DNA from: Bacteroidota bacterium
GTDB lineage: Bacteria > Bacteroidota > Bacteroidia > Chitinophagales > JADIYW01
DNA length: 64,000 bases
Assembly (NCBI GenBank): GCA_963169645.1
Contig: CAUJCO010000012.1
Span: forward strand, 186,001 to 250,000
Direction of reading: 5' to 3'
The notes under the pieces were generated by a model, which had not been told where the DNA came from, did no database searches, and saw only the letters and a program-made list of their open reading frames with translations. Positions within the stretch are counted from its first letter, which is position 1; each line of letters opens with the position of its first letter. The position numbers and the translations under genes are program-made. Positions 26,390 to 34,170 of this stretch are shown piece after piece.

Positions 26390-27532
26390 TTATTTTACTC
26401 TCACCGCAACATCGGCATTCATGCCGGCACGCAAATCGTATTGGTCATTTTTATCGTCTAAGATTGCAATACGAACCGGAATACGTTGTACTACTTTTAC
26501 GAAATTTCCGGTTGCATTATCAGCAGGTAATAAAGAAAATTTAGAACCTGTTGCTGCTTGTATAGATTCAATTTTTCCTTTGAATTCTACATCCGGATAC
26601 GCATCTACATCGATGGTAACTTCTTGACCAACTTTCATTTTTTCAATTTGTGTTTCTTTAAAATTTGCTGTAATCCAAAGTTGTGTATCATCTACAATAC
26701 TCATCACAATTTGTCCGGGATTTAGTAGCTGACCGACTTGCACATTTTTCTTAGAAATATAACCATCACACGGTGCGATAAGATAGGCGTAAGACAATTG
26801 CAGTTTGGCAAAATCTACATTTGTTTGTTGTTGTTGCAAACCTACTTCCGCCAAATTTACTTGCGTGCTAACACCATTAGCTTGCGTTTGTGAAGCTTTT
26901 GCTTGTTGTTGTGCCGATTTTAATTGAGCTTGTGCTACTTGTACTTGTTTTTCTAAAACAGCTACTTGTTTTTCTGCCGATTCTTTTTCTGTTAAAGCTG
27001 CATCGTATTGTGCTTGAGTAGCAGATGTTTGATGGTATAATTTTTCGTATCGTTTAAAATTTTCTGTTGCATTCCAAACACGCACTTTCGCTGCTTCTAC
27101 ATTTGCTTTTGCAGTTTCAATTGCAGCTTGTGCCGTACTGATAGATGTTGATACGGCATTGGCAGATGCATCAGCAGATGTAGCATTACTTTGCACAACA
27201 TGGATGTTAGCACCGGCACTTTTGGCTGCTACAATAGCTTGTTCTAATCGGATTTTTAAATCTCTATCATCTAATTTTAAAATGGTATCACCCTTTTTTA
27301 CGTATTGGTTTTCGGTAACATAAATAACATCTACATAACCTTGAATACGCGGTGCTATTGGCACAATGTTGCTTTCTATTTGAGAGTTTTCCGTGTCTTC
27401 ATTATGCATTGCAAATGATATTTTTTGATAAGCAAAAACAAGAGCACCACAGAGTAGTAATATACCAATTACGGGTGCTATCAATTTTTTTGCTCCTTTT
27501 TTTTCGTCGTTGTTTATTGCTTTATTTTCCAT
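26390..27532 (-). CDS. HlyD/EmrA-family periplasmic adaptor
   Basis: 380 residues. One N-terminal membrane anchor (LIAPVIGILLLCGALVFAY), the split lipoyl/barrel halves (VPIAPRIQGYVDVIYVTENQYVKKGDTILKLD and APCDGYISKKNVQVGQLLNPGQ), and a long coiled-coil hairpin rich in Ala, Gln and Glu (about residues 90-235). The C-terminal beta-barrel ends with LRAGMNADVAVRVK. It links the MFS pump to the TolC channel encoded upstream in the operon. Confidence 0.92.
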   Translation of the reverse strand: MENKAINNDEKKGAKKLIAPVIGILLLCGALVFAYQKISFAMHNEDTENSQIESNIVPIAPRIQGYVDVIYVTENQYVKKGDTILKLDDRDLKIRLEQAIVAAKSAGANIHVVQSNATSADASANAVSTSISTAQAAIETAKANVEAAKVRVWNATENFKRYEKLYHQTSATQAQYDAALTEKESAEKQVAVLEKQVQVAQAQLKSAQQQAKASQTQANGVSTQVNLAEVGLQQQQTNVDFAKLQLSYAYLIAPCDGYISKKNVQVGQLLNPGQIVMSIVDDTQLWITANFKETQIEKMKVGQEVTIDVDAYPDVEFKGKIESIQAATGSKFSLLPADNATGNFVKVVQRIPVRIAILDDKNDQYDLRAGMNADVAVRVK

Positions 27533-27574
27533 GTTATTAATTTGTGCGTTTGATATTTTATGTGTTTATGATAT

Positions 27575-28891
27575 TTATTTAATCGTACCTAAGCTACGCT
27601 CCAATTTATATTTAGCAATCATAGCGTCGGCTTGTGCATTGAGTAAGTTGGCTTGTGCTTGTAGTAATAATTGATCGGCTTCCAAAACATCACTCAATAA
27701 AGCAACTTGAGCTTGAAATCTATTGTCTAAGATGCGTTTGTTTTCAGAGGCTTGTTCAATGGCTTTCTGAGCTAATTCAATTTTGGATAAAGACACTTTA
27801 ACAGCTTCGTTATTGGCATTCACTTCCATTGCAATCCCATCATTTATTTGTTCGGTTACTTTTAGTATTTGTGCTTTTTGATTTTTGGCTTCGCCTACAA
27901 TTGCTCTTGCTGTGTATAGTTGCATAATATTCCAACTTAAGCTAATGCCAACATCCCAAGTTGCTTTAAATTTTGCTTCCGGCGGAAATACTCGTTGATT
28001 CGGATTACTATAAACACCATTTCCTATTGCACTTATGGTTGGCATATAAGCACTTCTCGATGCTTTAACCATATAATCTGCATATTTATTTTTATGCTTC
28101 TGAATTTTTAATTCCGGTCTGTCAATCATAGAAGATGCAATTAAGTTATCTATGGAAATGCTTGAATTTACTACTGCTTCCGGCTTGTCAACTTCTATTT
28201 TAGTTGCCGGATTTATGCCAAGTAAGATGCATAAGTTGTAGTTTAAAACATCAATATTACTTTCAACATCTGCTCTTGTAATTTGAAAATTATTTTTTTG
28301 TAATTCTGCACGCATCACATCATTATTCAAAACCAATCCGGCTTCTTTGAATTTTGTAATGTCGTCTACACGCACTTGAGTTCTTGCAATCGTAGAATCT
28401 AATAAGATTTTTGTTTGCTGCATTTTAAATAAACTGTAGTATGCTTGTACTATGCTTAAGCTCAAATCCTGTGCATTTTTTTCTTGCTCAAATTGAGTCG
28501 CATTCTTTTGTTCGTTGATTGCTTTTAGCGTATTCCAATTTCTCAAACCTTGAAATATAGGTTGTTGTACACTTACCCGATTATTGTACTGATTGGGAAT
28601 ATTTGTGTTGATGGAATGACTGCCTAAACCCGGAATACTGATAACAAACGGTTCAATATTATCACTCAATCGAGTGTAGCTGGATTGTACCGCAATTACG
28701 GGTATCATCGCATTTTGTGTTTGTTTTTTCTTAAATTCTAATGCTTGTATTTTAAGACTATCCAACTGTAATTGTTTGCTGTTTTTATGACCAATAGAAA
28801 TGGCCTCGTTAAGCGTTAATTTCAGTACTTCTTGTGCAACTATTGTTTGTGTAATTAATACAGCTAATAGTATGGTAATTAATTTTCTCAT
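27575..28891 (-). CDS. TolC-family outer-membrane efflux protein
   Basis: 438 residues. A signal peptide (cleavage after TIVAQ) precedes two repeats of the outer-membrane efflux protein fold, with long alpha-helical segments and the typical block KQTQNAMIPVIAVQSSYTRL plus DVGISLSWNIMQLYTARA. The ATG directly abuts the TAA of the tetR gene (TAAATG). Confidence 0.92.
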   Translation of the reverse strand: MRKLITILLAVLITQTIVAQEVLKLTLNEAISIGHKNSKQLQLDSLKIQALEFKKKQTQNAMIPVIAVQSSYTRLSDNIEPFVISIPGLGSHSINTNIPNQYNNRVSVQQPIFQGLRNWNTLKAINEQKNATQFEQEKNAQDLSLSIVQAYYSLFKMQQTKILLDSTIARTQVRVDDITKFKEAGLVLNNDVMRAELQKNNFQITRADVESNIDVLNYNLCILLGINPATKIEVDKPEAVVNSSISIDNLIASSMIDRPELKIQKHKNKYADYMVKASRSAYMPTISAIGNGVYSNPNQRVFPPEAKFKATWDVGISLSWNIMQLYTARAIVGEAKNQKAQILKVTEQINDGIAMEVNANNEAVKVSLSKIELAQKAIEQASENKRILDNRFQAQVALLSDVLEADQLLLQAQANLLNAQADAMIAKYKLERSLGTIK

Positions 28892-29524
28892 TTATGGAAT
28901 GGCTAAATAACTGGTTAATAAATTGTGTAAATATTTTTTTAATCTTTTTTTGTGTTTTTCTCCGTATGTAAATTCCGATTCATCAACATTTAAAATCTTA
29001 CAAATAACAATTGGAGAAGTAGAAAATAGCTTGTTAACTGCAATTACGGTTGTTGCTACTAATTCAATATCGATATTCTTTTTAAATTCACCTGCTTTTA
29101 TTCCTTTTCGGATGATATCAGATAATAAAGTGAAATTTTTATAGAGATTTTCTGTAATTACGGCATTCATCATCGTGCGTTGTTCCATAGCCATTTCACG
29201 AAAGATAATGTTGTGAAAATTTCTATTTTCTATAAATACATCCGCATACAAATCGCTAATGGCAAATAATTTATCAGTATAGGTATTGTGTTGCTCAATG
29301 ATGGATTTCATTTTTTCAGTAGAAGTGAGTTTTCTTAACACAATCTCTTCGTATAGTTTTTCTTTTGAACCGAAATAGTACGATATCATCGCGATATTGA
29401 TATCAGCAACTTTAGCCAATTCCCGAATACTCACGGCTTCAAAACCTTGTTGAGCAAATAATATTTCTGCTACATTCAAGATGTTTTCTCTTTTTTCTAT
29501 TGATTTATTTTCTTCTGTTACCAT
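28892..29524 (-). CDS. TetR-family regulator of the efflux operon
   Basis: 210 residues. The N-terminal TetR helix-turn-helix is ILNVAEILFAQQGFEAVSIR..VADINIAMISYYFGSKEKLYEEI, followed by a helical ligand domain. It is the first gene of the operon it presumably represses. Two 16-bp inverted repeats TTAAAC-N4-GTTTAA lie around the promoter just upstream of its ATG, which argues for direct autorepression and control of the pump genes. Confidence 0.92.
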   Translation of the reverse strand: MVTEENKSIEKRENILNVAEILFAQQGFEAVSIRELAKVADINIAMISYYFGSKEKLYEEIVLRKLTSTEKMKSIIEQHNTYTDKLFAISDLYADVFIENRNFHNIIFREMAMEQRTMMNAVITENLYKNFTLLSDIIRKGIKAGEFKKNIDIELVATTVIAVNKLFSTSPIVICKILNVDESEFTYGEKHKKRLKKYLHNLLTSYLAIP

Positions 29525-29530
29525 GATGAG

Positions 29531-29587
29531 TTAAACAGTTGTTTAATTTCTGTTGCAAATTTAATTAAACGTTTGTTTAATTTTCAA
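29531..29587 (-). promoter_or_regulatory. TetR-type double operator with embedded promoter
   Basis: Operator 1 is TTAAACAGTTGTTTAA (29531-29546) and operator 2 is TTAAACGTTTGTTTAA (29565-29580), both perfect 6-bp inverted repeats with 4-bp spacers, 34 bp centre to centre. The -7 element TAAATTTG (29556-29563, minus) lies between them. A TTG -33 candidate lies at 29585-29587, 21 bases upstream of the -7 element, so operator 2 fills the -33/-7 spacer and operator 1 covers the start of transcription. Confidence 0.8.
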
Positions 29588-29864
29588 GTTAATTTATTGT
29601 TATGGTTATTTTTGTTGATTTGGGTCAATTCTTTGGTAGTTGTAAGTAGACGATTGTGATACTGTAGCAGGTTGGATACTTTTATAATTATTCGTTCGTA
29701 TTGATAAATTACCTAATGTGCCACTTTTGTGTTACATTTTTTTGCCATCTACCAATTATCATTAGAATTCAATATTATTACCAACATTGACCTGCGTTAC
29801 TTAAAATCAATAATATCTTAAACTTTGAATGTATGAAGCCAATATTCCTTTGAGTTAGAATCCG
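29588..29864. other. Long intergenic stretch without a recognised feature
   Basis: AT-rich sequence between the efflux operon's divergent promoter and the gldC promoter. I see no ORF of note, repeat or RNA structure in it. Confidence 0.5.
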
Positions 29865-29872
29865 TATATTTG
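29865..29872 (+). promoter_or_regulatory. -7 element for gldC
   Basis: TATATTTG, an exact TAnnTTTG, 18 bp before the ATG. Confidence 0.5.
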
Positions 29873-29890
29873 CGGTGAAATTTTTATAAT

Positions 29891-30232
29891 ATGCGACAAA
29901 CCGAAATTAAATTTAAAATCACTTTAGACGATCAAAACTTACCGGAACAAATAAAATGGTCAGCTACAGATGGACCTCAAGGTGATGGCGATGTGTGTAA
30001 AAGTATGATGGTAGCTATGTGGGACGGCAATGAAAAAAATACACTTCGATTCGATTTGTGGACAAAAGATATGCAAGTAGATGAAATGCATACTCATTTT
30101 TTTCAATTATTACTCAGCTTAGGCGATACCTATTTCAAAGCTACCGGAAATCCATATGTACAAGAAGATATCAAAAATTTCTGTATGGAACTCGGCGATA
30201 AAACTCGTGCTTGGGAAGAAAGTAAACAATAA
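29891..30232 (+). CDS. gldC: Gliding motility protein GldC
   Basis: 113 residues with the SecB-like GldC pattern: TEIKFKITLDDQNLPEQIKWSA, MMVAMWDGNEKNTLRFDLWTKDM and CMELGDKTRAWEE. GldC is a small cytoplasmic protein linked to gliding and T9SS function in Bacteroidota; its mechanism is unclear. No other gld genes are near. The stop codon is the first base group of an octanucleotide repeat. Confidence 0.9.
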   Translation: MRQTEIKFKITLDDQNLPEQIKWSATDGPQGDGDVCKSMMVAMWDGNEKNTLRFDLWTKDMQVDEMHTHFFQLLLSLGDTYFKATGNPYVQEDIKNFCMELGDKTRAWEESKQ

Positions 30233-30277
30233 ATAATTAAATAATTAAATAATTAAATAATGAAGTAATGAGATAAT
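30230..30277. repeat. Octanucleotide repeat TAAATAAT
   Basis: Four perfect TAAATAAT units (30230-30261), starting in the gldC stop codon, then two degenerate units (GAAGTAAT, GAGATAAT). It faces the longer ATTACTAC array 26 bp downstream; the degenerate units and part of that array form a near-perfect inverted repeat of about 21 bp. Confidence 0.8.
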
Positions 30278-30303
30278 GAAAACAAATCATTCTTAAATCA
30301 ATT

Positions 30304-30391
30304 ATTACTACATTATTTCATTACTTCATTACTACATTACTACATTACTACATTACTACATTACTACATTACTACATTACTACATTACTAC
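30304..30391. repeat. Octanucleotide repeat ATTACTAC, 11 units
   Basis: Eleven 8-bp units, the last eight (30328-30391) identical ATTACTAC. It ends 9 bp before the ABC-F ATG and so fills the 5' leader where a ribosome-binding or promoter element would be. Such simple repeats are prone to slippage. Confidence 0.85.
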
Positions 30392-30400
30392 ATCAATAAT

Positions 30401-32296
30401 ATGTTACAAGCAACCAATCTATCCATCATATTTGGCAGTCGTATTTTATTCGACAAAGTTACTTTCACGATACAACCTCGAGATAGAATAGGTTTAGTAG
30501 GAAGAAATGGTGCCGGAAAATCTACTTTACTTAAAACTATTAATGGTGAAAATACACCACAAGAAGGAGCTATTACCAAACCAAATGGATACACAATTGG
30601 TTTTTTAAAACAAGAAATTCGTGGACAAAATGAACCGACTGTTTGGTTGGAAGCGCAAACAGCATTTAAAGAAATAAATGTATTGCAAGAAAAGCTAGAT
30701 GAAATTCAACATCAATTAGAAACACGCACAGATTATGATACTGATGATTACATGAATTTATCGCAAGAATTTTGTGACCTCAATGATAGATTAGTGCATT
30801 TTGATATTGACGATAAAGACAAAAAAACAGAATTGGTGTTGCTGGGTTTAGGTTATAAACGGGAAGATTTTGAAAAAGCTCCGGCAACATTTTCCGGCGG
30901 TTGGGCTATGCGATTAGAATTAGCAAAATTATTATTACAAAACCCGGATTTGTTGATGCTCGATGAGCCAACTAACCACTTAGATATTGAATCTATTATT
31001 TGGTTAGAAGAATTTTTTCAAAAATATGAAGGTGCAATTGTGTTGGTTTCGCACGATAAAACTTTCTTAGATAATGTGTGTAATAAAACAATAGAATTAG
31101 AATTAGGTAAAATGTACGAGTATAAAGCCAATTACTCAAAATACCTTATTCTAAAGGAAGAACGACGTGAAAAACAATTACAAACTTTCAAAAATCAACA
31201 AGATCAAATTAAACAAATAGAACGTAATATCGAACGTTTTAAAGCCAAAGCAAGTAAGGCAAGTATGGCTCAAAGTTTAGTGAAAAAGTTGGATAAAATG
31301 GAAGTGGTAGAAGTAGAACAAGATGATGTTCGTTCCATGCGTTTCACTTTTCCTATGGGACAACAAAGTGGTAAAGTGGTAGTAAAGGCTACTAATTTGG
31401 CAAAAAACTATGGTGATAAGCATGTTTTTCACGATGTGAATTTAGAAATTGAACGCGGTGATAAAGTGGCATTTATCGGAAAAAATGGAATGGGTAAAAC
31501 CACGATGGCAAAAATTATTGCCAAAGAAATTGAAGCAAGTTCCGGCGAATACACACTCGGTCACAACGTAAATATCGCATTTTTTGCGCAGCACCATGCC
31601 GAACAATTACCCAAAGAATTGACCATTTTACAATACATGGAAGATACAGCACCGAATGAAATTCGGGCACAAGTACGTAATATTTTAGGCGCATTTATGT
31701 TTAGTGGCGACGATGCGACCAAGAAGATTTCTGTGTTAAGTGGTGGTGAGCGCGCTCGCGTTTGTTTGGCTCATTTGTTATTGCATCCAAGTAATACTTT
31801 AATTCTGGATGAGCCAACCAATCACTTAGATATCCGTGCAAAAGAAGTATTGAAAGATGCCATTGCAAAGTATCCCGGAACGGTGATTGTCGTATCGCAC
31901 GACCGCGATTTCTTAGCGGGCATGAGCAATAAAGTATTTGAATTCAACGATGGTGTGGTAAAAGAATTTGTAGGCGATGTAAATGCTTTCTTTGAAGAAC
32001 GAAAATTAAATGACTTTAGAGAAGTAGAATTAAATCCGACATCTACTACAGCAACTGCTTCTAAAAAAGAAGAAGCAAAACCTGCCAATTCGAATCAAGA
32101 TAAACAGCTAAGAAATAAGATTTCAAAACTCGAAGAAGAGATTGCTATCAAAGAATTTGACATAAAAAAAATAGAAGAAAAGATTGAACAATTGTCTGAA
32201 AATGGTACGTATGATGCAGCCATTGTAGAGCAATTAGGTAAGGAAAAATTAGCATTAGAAAAATTAATGCAAGATTGGGAAAGCTTACAATCGTAA
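30401..32296 (+). CDS. ABC-F family ATPase (Uup/EttA-like)
   Basis: 631 residues with two ATPase cassettes and no membrane segment. Walker A: GRNGAGKS (34-41) and GKNGMGKTT; signature: FSGGWAMRLE and LSGGERARV; Walker B: LLMLDEPTNHLD and LILDEPTNHLD; H-loops: VLVSHDKTFL and VVSHDRDFL. The interdomain linker is rich in Lys and Glu, and a C-terminal coiled coil (about 565-631) resembles Uup. Family members act on ribosomes, either in translation quality control or in antibiotic protection; the coiled coil favours the Uup-like housekeeping group. The 88-bp octanucleotide repeat directly before the start could modulate expression. Confidence 0.93.
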   Translation: MLQATNLSIIFGSRILFDKVTFTIQPRDRIGLVGRNGAGKSTLLKTINGENTPQEGAITKPNGYTIGFLKQEIRGQNEPTVWLEAQTAFKEINVLQEKLDEIQHQLETRTDYDTDDYMNLSQEFCDLNDRLVHFDIDDKDKKTELVLLGLGYKREDFEKAPATFSGGWAMRLELAKLLLQNPDLLMLDEPTNHLDIESIIWLEEFFQKYEGAIVLVSHDKTFLDNVCNKTIELELGKMYEYKANYSKYLILKEERREKQLQTFKNQQDQIKQIERNIERFKAKASKASMAQSLVKKLDKMEVVEVEQDDVRSMRFTFPMGQQSGKVVVKATNLAKNYGDKHVFHDVNLEIERGDKVAFIGKNGMGKTTMAKIIAKEIEASSGEYTLGHNVNIAFFAQHHAEQLPKELTILQYMEDTAPNEIRAQVRNILGAFMFSGDDATKKISVLSGGERARVCLAHLLLHPSNTLILDEPTNHLDIRAKEVLKDAIAKYPGTVIVVSHDRDFLAGMSNKVFEFNDGVVKEFVGDVNAFFEERKLNDFREVELNPTSTTATASKKEEAKPANSNQDKQLRNKISKLEEEIAIKEFDIKKIEEKIEQLSENGTYDAAIVEQLGKEKLALEKLMQDWESLQS

Positions 32297-32312
32297 TATT
32301 TGTTGATTCTAT

Positions 32313-32831
32313 TTAATGCGAAAATTGTGTGTAAAATTTCCCATTTGTAAGTTGAACGGTTGAGCTATCTGAACTATTGGTTGCTGTTCCGCTAAAAGTG
32401 CCTTCTATTTCATTGTAGCTCACTTTTGTTATCTGCACATTGAAATCGCTGCCAATTCCGGCTTTCCAAATTTTATCATCGTAGATATAGATGTTCTTCT
32501 TTAAATATTGCATGGTAATATTGGGTGCGCCGGCTTCATCTAAATTATAATTTCCAGTTGTAATGGATAACGGAAATAAGAATGAAATATCTTGACGGAT
32601 AGAAGTAGTATTATTAATGAGCACTGCTTCTAATGCCATGGCTGCTGCATTGTACGCACTAAAACTATAGTTATCATCCGAAGTGTAATTTCCAGAAACT
32701 GCACCACTGATGTTGCAAGATATTCGACATCTTCCCGGTAACAAATTTTTCTTAGTGGATTCGTTTTTAGTGCATCGGTTTGAAGTCAGTAAGAACATCA
32801 TTACAAGTAATGGAAATAGTTTTTGTATCAT
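32313..32831 (-). CDS. Small lipoprotein-like exported protein, paralogue of 11073-11576
   Basis: 172 residues from the ATG at 32831; an upstream ATG at 32849 adds six residues but weakens the signal peptide. The signal MIQKLFPLLVMMFLLTSNRC ends in Cys20, with Arg at -1, which is unusual for a lipobox. The C-terminal block ITKVSYNEIEGTFSGTATN and LTNGKFYTQF matches the plus-strand lipoprotein at 11 kb. Function unknown. Confidence 0.7.
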   Translation of the reverse strand: MIQKLFPLLVMMFLLTSNRCTKNESTKKNLLPGRCRISCNISGAVSGNYTSDDNYSFSAYNAAAMALEAVLINNTTSIRQDISFLFPLSITTGNYNLDEAGAPNITMQYLKKNIYIYDDKIWKAGIGSDFNVQITKVSYNEIEGTFSGTATNSSDSSTVQLTNGKFYTQFSH

Positions 32832-32904
32832 ATACTTTCTATTATACATTAAAAATAATAAAAGTAAACAACTAAAAAGTCGGTGCTGACACGGATACGT
32901 GCGG

Positions 32905-33309
32905 TTATATTCTATTTAAATAATGCAATGCGGAACGAAAAACAAAGCATAGAAAATTGAACATAAAATAAAAAATCAGAATGGTAGGTGCGATGATGTG
33001 TAGTTCTCGCACTTCTCCATACGAAAAGTTGGAAACTAAATTTCCTAAAAAATACACTGTTGCTGCTAAGCCGATAAATACAAGCGCTGAAATGCCCATA
33101 TACGGCAATAATTTTTTCTGAAAAGCTCCAATAATCGGATTATACACAGTAAATAGAAAAAATGGAATTATTATAAAATTCCAATACATTACATCTCTTT
33201 TTTGAATGGCAACACACACGATAGATATTAGCACAATAGCACATAACACGACCAATCCTTGTTGTATGGGTGTTGTATTTTTTAAATTAAATGAAATTTT
33301 CTTGTTCAT
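32905..33309 (-). CDS. Four-helix membrane protein of unknown function
   Basis: 134 residues with about four hydrophobic segments (VVLCAIVLISIVCVAI, FIIIPFFLFTVYNPIIG, GISALVFIGLAATVYFL, IIAPTILIFYFMFNFLCF). No motif recognised. It diverges from mazG. Confidence 0.55.
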   Translation of the reverse strand: MNKKISFNLKNTTPIQQGLVVLCAIVLISIVCVAIQKRDVMYWNFIIIPFFLFTVYNPIIGAFQKKLLPYMGISALVFIGLAATVYFLGNLVSNFSYGEVRELHIIAPTILIFYFMFNFLCFVFRSALHYLNRI

Positions 33310-33366
33310 ATATCTTAATTAAACACAAATAAACTACTTCAAAATTAACTATTTGCCGCAAAGTAG

Positions 33367-33374
33367 TAGATTTG
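33367..33374 (+). promoter_or_regulatory. -7 element for mazG and the NtrY-like kinase
   Basis: TAGATTTG, an exact TAnnTTTG, 16 bp before the mazG ATG. Confidence 0.5.
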
Positions 33375-33390
33375 TATAAAATAATTTTTT

Positions 33391-34170
33391 ATGGATGAAC
33401 GATTAAAGGCGTTTGAACGCTTATTGAACGTAATGGATGATTTGAGAGAGAAATGCCCTTGGGACAAAAAGCAAACCAACGAAACGTTGCGTAAATTGAC
33501 AATAGAAGAAACGTATGAACTATCTGATGCTATTATAAAAAAGGATGCTAAAGCCATAAAAGAAGAATTAGGTGATTTATTTCTGCACTTGGTTTTTTAT
33601 TCTAAAATTGGAACAGAACAACAACAGTTTACTGTGGCAGATGTGCTGAACAGTGTATGCGAGAAATTAATTTACAGACATCCACATATTTATGGTGATG
33701 TGCAAGTGAAAGATGAAGAAGAAGTAAAACGAAATTGGGAACAATTAAAATTAAAAGAAGGCAAAAAATCGGTGTTGGAAGGTGTGCCAAACAGTTTGCC
33801 GGCACTCAATAAAGCACAACGCATTCAAGATAAAGTTAAAGCTGTTGGTTTTGATTGGGATGATAAATCGCAAGTGATGCAAAAAGTAATGGAAGAATTG
33901 CAGGAATTACAAGAAGCGGTTGCATCCGACAAGCAACAAGATATAGAACTTGAATTTGGTGATGTATTGTTTGCGTTGATAAATTATTCTAGATTTATAG
34001 GAGTAGATACGGAAAGTGCATTGGAAAAAACCAATCAGAAATTCATCCGTCGTTTTCAATGGATGGAACAACATGTAACAGAAAATAAGTTAGATATGCA
34101 TCAAATGAATTTGGAGCAATTAGACGAAATTTGGAATAAAGCTAAAATGGAATTAAATAAATCCAATTGA
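33391..34170 (+). CDS. mazG: Nucleoside triphosphate pyrophosphohydrolase MazG
   Basis: 259 residues with two tandem MazG domains. First: CPWDKKQTNETLRKLTIEETYEL and EELGDLFLHLVF (metal-binding EExxE and D residues). Second: MEELQELQEAV and EFGDVLFALINYSR. It hydrolyses NTPs/dNTPs to monophosphates and pyrophosphate, a house-cleaning function. Its TGA overlaps the TTG start of the next gene (TTGA), so the kinase is translationally coupled. Confidence 0.94.
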   Translation: MDERLKAFERLLNVMDDLREKCPWDKKQTNETLRKLTIEETYELSDAIIKKDAKAIKEELGDLFLHLVFYSKIGTEQQQFTVADVLNSVCEKLIYRHPHIYGDVQVKDEEEVKRNWEQLKLKEGKKSVLEGVPNSLPALNKAQRIQDKVKAVGFDWDDKSQVMQKVMEELQELQEAVASDKQQDIELEFGDVLFALINYSRFIGVDTESALEKTNQKFIRRFQWMEQHVTENKLDMHQMNLEQLDEIWNKAKMELNKSN

